Notes under the pieces: generated by a model
Seen by the model: only the letters and a program-made list of their open reading frames with translations
Database searches by the model: none
What the model was told of the DNA's origin: nothing
Part shown: positions 12,001 through 21,000 of the stretch, piece by piece
Position numbering within the stretch: the stretch's first letter is position 1
Layout of the letters: the number at the start of each line of letters is the position of its first letter
Assembly (NCBI GenBank): GCA_036345935.2
Contig: JADWOT020000001.1
Location: 992,001-1,056,000, forward strand
Direction: 5' to 3'
DNA: 64,000 nucleotides
DNA from: Taenia hydatigena
Taxonomy: Eukaryota; Platyhelminthes; Cestoda; Cyclophyllidea; Taeniidae
Program-made: the position numbers and the translations under genes

Positions 12001-15000
12001 ACTTTGTACCATTGGGCATATCACGCTATCGTAACTTCTGTTGAATCAGTTCACGCAATTTAAATTACATCTACACCTCCAAACACAGACGCATGCCTCT
12101 GAATACCTTCAATTCATCGTCTCACGGAAAACAGAATGATCGGCAAATGGTCGAACAGGTTCAATTTACCTCACAGTACTTCTCAAACATCGCTCGCAAC
12201 CTCGATTCTGTGAGGACCGACTCGTTGTTCTTCGGTATTCCTCCCCACAGCTCATATCTTGCTTCATCTTCAAAACGCATCGTGCATTCTTCGATTGGGC
12301 TCATAAGCAGGCAGGTAGGCATTTAGTTGCATTGTGAGATACGCCCCAACACAAAACGTTCGCAATAAGCGCTAAGCAAGACAACTACTACTTAATGCAT
12401 GCACACACATACACACATCCCATTATCACTCCAGTATGAACCCATTTACACCCCAAACAATGGCCACCACCAACCACCATCACATTACTTGATCGCGGCT
12501 TGTGTCAACCTAGTGAGGCTGCAGTGGTCACAATTCTTCCTCTCCATTGAGAATCAAACACTCTGTAATTGCCTCTGAACACCTGTCTACTGCTCACATC
12601 AACGTCCGCGATAAAGAGGACACCCACAACACTTGCTCTCATTATCTGCAGCGCTTGCCACAATGCACACACACTGGTCCGTCCTCAACTCTCCAAATAG
12701 GCCTCCATCACAGTTTGCATGATAACTTCCTGATTCCCATTCATTCTCCTTCACAGTTCGACAGGAGGTGTGTTACTCCCTCCAAGTTCGAGCTGTCTCC
12801 GAGACACGCCAACTACCACAAGCACACAGTGCCACACATGCACAAATTATCACCAGCATCCGCACCCAATGTCCCCATTCACTGATGGAAAATCAAATGC
12901 TTATCGGAGTCATCACGTGTAGGCCAAATAAGGAGGCGTTTGGGGCATGACCATGTGAATGTGTGGAGAAAACCCTTCTCCAATGGCAAATATAGCCTAA
13001 ATTGAAGGAAGGAGGCACAGTGGCAACAGCAATTCAAATGAACTTAAAAATGAGTGTGATGAAGTGCAGGAAGTTTTAAATAGAAATCGCACAAAACGCG
13101 GCGAGTCGGACGTGGGTGTAGGGAGCGTTGATTGCAACAGTAGCTACCTCACTAACCACAAGGCAACGTTTATTAACTTCTGCATTGTGAATGAATTTAG
13201 GTTAAGTGGAGCCTGTTAGCATCCACACAGCCGGGAAGCACATTTAAGGCAACCACACCACCACCTCGTCCACCCTTCCAAACAACTGCATTGCTGAGCT
13301 GCAGCGAAAACACTCTGACCACTCCCTCCAAACCACCGCATGCACAATGCACAAAGTCACTTCACACAGCCTTTCGTCAAGTTGCGATGCTCGATTCTCC
13401 TGCACAATTGCGTGTCCCACATGGTATACGAAATCGCTCAACTTCTCACTCAACACCCTCCGTCATATTGCTGGCACCACGGTGACACTGCACCAGCATT
13501 CCACTCTAACCAGACATACTTCGCATACAGGACAATAAGTCGACATTTCTCACCTTCCATAAGAATGGTTGTGTTACCACAGACGGCATCGCTACAAGTG
13601 TAGTTGCTAGTTTTGGCGTTTGTGACGACCTCATATGGACCATACGTGGAGGAGGAAGATGCAGTCGTCAAGGTCGTCGTATTCGGATGACAGACGCGAA
13701 CACACACGTTGTAGGGAATGCATGGCAAGAGACCGTCAATCGTGCAATTTGTGATGCTTGTGTTTGTAGTGCAGTGGTGCTTTTCTTCCGCTCCCGCAAC
13801 GTATGCAGCAATCACGTCCATTGTGTCAGTGTCATTCGGTGCCTTCCATGTGACCGTCACTTTGGTATGATTCTTCGGTTCCAAACTGAGGAGTTCTGGA
13901 GCTGATTTACAATAATATGTCCTCATAACCCCTTCTGCCTCTTTGCTCCTAGCAAACTCATGGGAAGGCACTGGTCATGTCGCTGTCATTGCACATGCTG
14001 GGTGATCATCGGACACCTTTTGACGCACCAACACTTCGTTCCTCGGTCACATCTCATCCGACTGCTTTGTGATTACGAACACACTGCCACATCTCAACTC
14101 TCATTAGTCCTGCTTCAGCAATATGAACGCAACATCACCGGCTCGAGCACAATCACTCGCATCAATGTTAAGCGTGGTTAAACTCGATGCAATGAAGGCT
14201 GTGGAGGAAAGCCTTACACGTCGTTCTTCACAAAATCCTAACACTATTTTAGTTGAGAGAAATTACGTCTCGTCAACCTACTGCCATCCTTTCTCCAACC
14301 CACCCAACTCACTTCAGCCCACGCCATTCTCTACCACTATCTGTGCTCGGCAAGCATGAGGGCGTCCTCAATCTCGAGGCGCTCTATGCATGTCGTGTGA
14401 GGCACCCAGCATGACACGAGCTAACATCAACGCAGGAATCTAAAGCATCCTGCACAGTTCAACCCATAGATTCATCGACAAGGCGAGAGAGAGAACGATG
14501 GTAGATGCCATGCAACAATGAGTAGAGTAAGGAGTAGACACAAATCTAAAAACCAAAACGAGTACATCTGCGACGCTGTTAATGAATCAAAGAAAAGCTT
14601 TGATTCTCCACTGAGTTGGCAAGTGCATTCGAGGAACCTACATCTCCACGTCTTCTACTTCCCCCATCAGTATCATCTCCGTGCCCTAACGTCAGCGCAT
14701 TGGCCGCCATTCTAACGTTCCTGGTGCATAATGCAGAAAGTGGCCTCAAACAGGCTTCGGTCAACTCGCCATGCTCAACTCTACTGCCAATTTTCGTGTC
14801 CTACACGAACTGCCTAATCGATGAGCATTTCACTCGTCACATTCTGTCAAAGTGCTAGCGCTGTAATATAAATAGTCGCAATCAATTCAATGGTGATCGG
14901 GGCTGAAAGCTGTGTTCACGATTCAATGCGAAATGCGTGTCGCCTGGTTGCCCAGCGTCTCGGTGTACGTGCGAAGCTGTGCGATCTTGACCCTATCTTA

Positions 15001-18000
15001 CTTATCAACTTCCTACCAACGGGCACATTACTTACTCGTAACTTCTCTTGATTCTCTTTACGCAACTTCATTGCATCAACGCCTCTCAACGCATGTGGTC
15101 AACCGACGCCTTCTAGCAGGCTGCCAGTAACACCAAGACAACGCACTATCAATGCACATTCACTCGACACGATTCGCAGTCAGTGTCATTCGGTGCCTTC
15201 CATGTGACTCTCACTTTGCTATGATTCTTCGGAGTCAAGATGACGCTGCTCGGAGCTGAAAGACATCAAAGTAATCGGAAATGAGTCCTCTCTTACAGCT
15301 TCCCTTCTCGCAATCTAAAAGAGGAATCCATCATCATGTCATCGTATGCACCAGCATCTGAGTGTGTTGCCAACGCATTGGCTCTACACAGGCTTCCGTC
15401 CTGTATCGCTGCCCAACTCTCCTACAAATTCGCACATTTTGTTCAACTTAAAATCACTTCGTATTCTAACTGAACCACTTTTTTAAAATGAACTAGCAAA
15501 AAGGCTGTTTGGCTTTACTTTTCATTGTCAGGACAATAAATCAACTTTTCTTACCTTGTATGTCGATGATTGTATTATTGCAGACGGCATCGCTGCAATA
15601 ATAGTTGCCTGTTCCAGCCTTGGGGACCAGCTCATACAGATCACTATTTGACATATATTGAGCGCTTGCGACGTCGGACGGCAATGTTAATGTCATCGGC
15701 GTATTTGTGTGACAGGCTCTAACACACACTCTGTAGGGAATGCGTGGTAGAAGGCCACCAATTGTGCAATTGACGCCGTTTTTGCATGCAGTGCAGTTTT
15801 TCTCCTCCCATCCCGCAACGTATGCAGCAAACACATCCACTGCGTCCTGGTTACTCGGAGCCTTCCATGTTACCATCACTCCAGAGTGATTCTTTATTGT
15901 CAAGGCAATGTTGCTTGGAGGCAAAAGACCTGAAAGTGATAGAGCGTGAAATGTCTGTTCTCCTTCTTTTCTGAAGTCCAATGCAAAGCCGTCTCATCTT
16001 CCTGCCATATGCACCATGTGCTTGGTGTGCTGCAACCTATTCCCGTCACTAACGCTGCCCTTGCATTACGGTCTTGGCATCCAGTGTGACAAGACGACAC
16101 TTCACTTAGGGTCAAATCCCATCTCATAGTAGTGGCCACGTTCACACTACTTGATCACTGTTTGTGCTGATTTCACGTCTGCATCGTAAATGCAACAACA
16201 CGGAGTGCATGAAAGTCACACATTCCCTTGAGTTCACCTCAGAAAATGAATAGTTAACGCATTCTACCCTCCTCAATGATTTCATCTCTATGTTACCACT
16301 GAAACAATGAGACGACTCATTTGAAAGCACTTGCAACACGATGCAAGTGGTGGGTTCAGTCAGTCCATGGTCTAGTTGCAATGACCTCCTCAGCTATAAT
16401 GTCCTTCGCCTCATACCCAATGCAACACCACGCATGTGGTCAACCGAAGTCTTCTAACAGGCTGCCAGTAACACCAAGACAACGCACTATCAATGCGCAT
16501 TCACTCAACACGAGTCGCAGTCAGGAAAATAAGCCAGCATTTCTCACCTTGCATGGGAAGTGTTACACCACCACACACAGCATTGCTGCAGATGTACCCC
16601 TTCGTTTCGTCAACAGCGCCAACATCAGAGAGATCACTACTTGACACCATCCGACCATCTGTGGAGGAGGAAGATGCAGTCGTTAAGGTCGTCGTATTTG
16701 GGTGACAGAGTCGAACACACACGTTGTAGGGGATGCGTGGCAGAAGGCCACCAATTGTGCATTCCACACCGTCCTTGTCTGTAGTGCAGTGGTGATTCCC
16801 TTCCGCTCCAGCAACGTACGCAGCAAACACATCCACTTCATCCTTCACACTCGGTGCCTTCCATCCCACCGTCACCTCCGTATGACCCTTCGGAGTCAAG
16901 GTGATGTTGCTTGGAGCTAAAAGGTATGAAAGTGATTGCAATCAAAACTCAATTCTTCGCATTCCTTAATGCAATCATTGTGAGGTGCACCTCATCGTGT
17001 CATCGCATGTACCAGTGTTCTGCGCCCGCCGTATGATTTACTGCATTCAATTGGATGTCAGTTGGTGCTGAAAGATGTGAAGGTGATTAGTGGCGAAACG
17101 CCTCATGTCTGTTTGCTTCACACAAGCTAATGGAGGAGCGTCTCCTCATGCCATCCTATGCACCACAGTAGCTACCTCACTAACCACAAGGCAACGTTTA
17201 TTAACTTCTGCATTGTGAATGAATTTAGGTTAAGTGGAGCCTGTTAGCATCCACACAGCCGGGAAGCACATTTAAGGCAACCACACCACCACCTCGTCCA
17301 CCCTTCCAAACAACTGCATTGCTGAGCTGCAGCGAAAACACTCTGACCACTCCCTCCAAACCACCGCATGCACAATGCACAAAGTCACTTCACACAGCCT
17401 TTCGTCAAGTTGCGATGCTCGATTCTCCTGCACAATTGCGTGTCCCACATGGTATACGAAATCGCTCAACTTCTCACTCAACACCCTCCGTCATATTGCT
17501 GGCACCACGGTGACACTGCACCAGCATTCCACTCTAACCAGACATACTTCGCATACAGGACAATAAGTCGACATTTCTCACCTTCCATAAGAATGGTTGT
17601 GTTACCACAGACGGCATCGCTACAAGTGTAGTTGCTAGTTTTGGCGTTTGTGACGACCTCATATGGACCATACGTGGAGGAGGAAGATGCAGTCGTCAAG
17701 GTCGTCGTATTCGGATGACAGACGCGAACACACACGTTGTAGGGAATGCATGGCAAGAGACCGTCAATCGTGCAATTTGTGATGCTTGTGTTTGTAGTGC
17801 AGTGGTGCTTTTCTTCCGCTCCCGCAACGTATGCAGCAATCACGTCCATTGTGTCAGTGTCATTCGGTGCCTTCCATGTGACTGTCACTTTGGTATGATT
17901 CTTCGGTTCCAAACTGAGGAGTCCTCATAACCCCTTCTGCCTCTTTGCTCCTAGCAAACTCATGGCGAGACACTGGCCATGTCGCTGGATTCAGCGACCT

Positions 18001-21000
18001 CTCAACATGCCAAATGTCAATACTAGCACTATCAGTGCACACGCTGGGTGATCATGGGACACCTTTTAACGCACCAACACTTCATTCCTCGGGTCACATC
18101 TCATCCGACTGGTTTGTGATCACGATCACACTGCAACATCTTACCTTCCATTGGTCCTGCTTACGCAATATAAACGCAACATCACCGGCTCAAACACAAT
18201 CACTCGTATCAATGTTAAGCGTGGTAGAATTCGACGCAATGAAGGCTGTGGAGGAAAGCCTTACACGTCGTTCTTCACAAAATTCTAACGCTATTTTAGG
18301 TGAGAGAAACTACGTCGCGTCAACCTACTGCTATCCTTTCTCCAACCCACCCAACACACTTCAGCCCACGCCATTCTCTGCCACTATCTGTGCTCGGCAA
18401 GCATGAGGGCGTCCTCAATCTCAAGGCGCTGTGCGCATGTCGTGTGAGGCACCCAACATGCCACAAGTTAACATAAACGCAGGAGTTTAAAGTATCCTGC
18501 ACAATTCAACCCGTAGATTCATCGACAAGGCGAGAGAGAGAACGATGGTAGATGCCATGCAACAATGAGTAGAGTAAGGAGTAGACACAAATCTAAAAAC
18601 CAAAACGAGTACATCTGCGACGCTGTTAATGAATCAAAGAAAAGCTTTGATTCTCCACTGAGTTGGCAAGTGCATTCGAGGAACCTACATCTCCACGTCT
18701 TCTACTTCCCCCATCAGTATCATCTCCGTGCCCTAACGTCAGCGCATTGGCCGCCATTCCAACGTTCCTGGTGCATAATGCAGAAAGTGGCCTCAAACAG
18801 GCTTCGGTCAACTCGCCATGCTCAACTCTACTGCCAATTTTCGTGTCCTACACGAACTGCCAAATCGATGAGCATTTCACTCGTCACATTCTGTCAAAGT
18901 GCTAGCGCTGTAATATAAATAGTCGCAATCAATTCAATGGTGATCGGGGCTGAAAGCTGTGTTCACGATTCAATGCGAAATGCGTGTCGCCTGGTTGCTC
19001 AACATAAGTTTTTGGCGGAGCGTCTCGGTGTACGTGCGAAGCTGTGCGATCTTGACCCCATCCTACCCATCGACTACCTGCCAACGGGCACATTACTCAC
19101 TCATAACTTCTCTTGATCCTCTTTACGCAGTCTCAATGCATCAACGCCTCTCAAAGCATGTGGTCGACTGACGCCGTCTAGCAGGCTGCCAGTAACACCA
19201 AGACAACGCACTATCAATGCACATTCACTCGACTGTCACTTTGGTATGGTTCTTCGGAATCAAGGTGACGCTGCTTGGAGCTGAAAGTCATCAAAGTGAT
19301 CGGAAATGGGTCCTCTCTTACAGCTTCCCTTCTCGCAATCTAAAAGAGCAGTCCACCATCATGTCATCGTATGCACCAGCATCTGAATGTGCTGCCAACG
19401 CATTTGCTCTACACAGCCTTCCGTCCTGTATCGCTGCTCAACTCTCCTACAAATTCGCACATTTTGTTCAACTTAAAATCACTCCGTATTCTATCTGAAC
19501 CATTTTTTTGAGATGAACTACTTTAAAAGGCTGTTTGGCTTTACTTTTCATTGTCAGGACAATAAATCAACGTTTCTTACCTTGTATGTCGATGATTGTA
19601 TTATTGCAGACGGCATCGCCGCAATTAGGGCTGTTTGCTTTGGCGTTAGCGACCAGCACATACAGATCACTCTTTGACATATATTGAGCGCTTGCGACGT
19701 CGGACGGCAATGTTAATGTCACCGGCGTATTTGTGTCACAGGCTCTAACACACACTCTGTAGGGAATGCGTGGTAGAAGGCCACCAATTGTGCAATTGAC
19801 GCCGTATTTGCCTGCAGTGCAGTTTTTTTCTTCCCATCCCGCAACGTATGCAGCAAACACATTCACCGCGCCCTGGTTGCTCAGAGCCTTCCATGTTACC
19901 ATCACTTCAGAGTGACTCTTCATTGTTAAGGTAATGTTGCTTGGAGGCAAAAGACCTGAAAGTGATAGAGCGTGAAATGTCTGTTCTCTTTCCTTCATGA
20001 AGTCCAATGCAAAGCCGTCTCATCTTCCTGCCATATGCACCATGTGCTTGGTGTGCTGCAACCTATTCCCGTCACTAACGCTGCCCTTGCATTATGGCAT
20101 CCACTGTCACAAGACGACACTTCACTTAGGGTCAACTCCCATCTGATAGTAGTGGCCACGTTCACACTACTTGATCACTGTTTGTGCTGATTTCACGTCT
20201 GCATCGTAAATGCAACAACACGGAGTGCATGAAAGTCACACATTCCCTTGACAATGAACCCATGCATCCTGCTCTCACCTCTGAATATCTTCTTCACCAA
20301 CTCGTAGCCATTTTGACTTCTTCCTGTTTTCCCCTTTAAAAGCGGACACCCATCGCACATGCCAGAATGCCCGCAGCCCTCCAAGCAATGTACACTCATT
20401 CGTCCATGCTCGACTGTTGAAGCCCGACTCCACCACAGCCTGCATTACAACCTTTTCATGGTTCTCATTTATTCTCCTTCTCACTTAAACAGACAGGATG
20501 CTGTTCTCTCCTAGTGCGTGGTGTGTAGAATAAGCGGTTTATGCAAGTGATGTTGTTACAAATGGAAGTGTTAGGGGCGTCCATTTGTGAGCGAAGATTG
20601 AAGCTTTAGGCAAAGCTGCTCTTGTCATGCCAAAATTAGGCGCGTTCCATTGAATTGGGTTGGAATCGGTTGCGATGCACTCGATTCCCTCCACTTGGAA
20701 GCTGTTCGTCTCAACTCTACCTTGTTCCATTATGTCCCCGTCCACTTCGCCTCGTCCAAATTCCCACACGTCTGACACACACAATTCTCGAGGATAATTG
20801 TTTGGAGGAAAAATCAAATCACTGCACCACTTTGCTACAATTACACGACTTGGCATGTGCTCCTTCAACCTGCTAATCTAAACAGCTTTCAGCGTTTGGT
20901 CGACGACTTACACCCCAAAAATGCATTGCCACCGCTTATGTTTGGAAACCGCGCATGTCTTCCTCTTGTGGTTCCAATGACTACGAGCAGGAACGGTATT

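Larger units (their letters stand above)
13138..16240. repeat. 4.0-kb tandem unit, copy 1
   Basis: Matches 17166-20255 at an offset of about 4028 bases, with small indels. Each copy holds one type II and one type I FN3 exon. The copies separate after the motif CATTCCCTTGA. A single-copy block with the exon at 16548 lies between them. Confidence 0.8.
17166..20255. repeat. 4.0-kb tandem unit, copy 2
   Basis: Second copy of 13138-16240, with the exons at 17582 and 19581. It differs by a 26-base deletion at the acceptor of the exon at 17582 and by small indels near 18000-19250. Confidence 0.8.

Noticed and set aside
8325..13436. Regularly spaced repeats considered as a CRISPR or satellite array.
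   Set aside because: Units are kilobase-sized, contain exons and differ in length; there are no short direct repeats with spacers.
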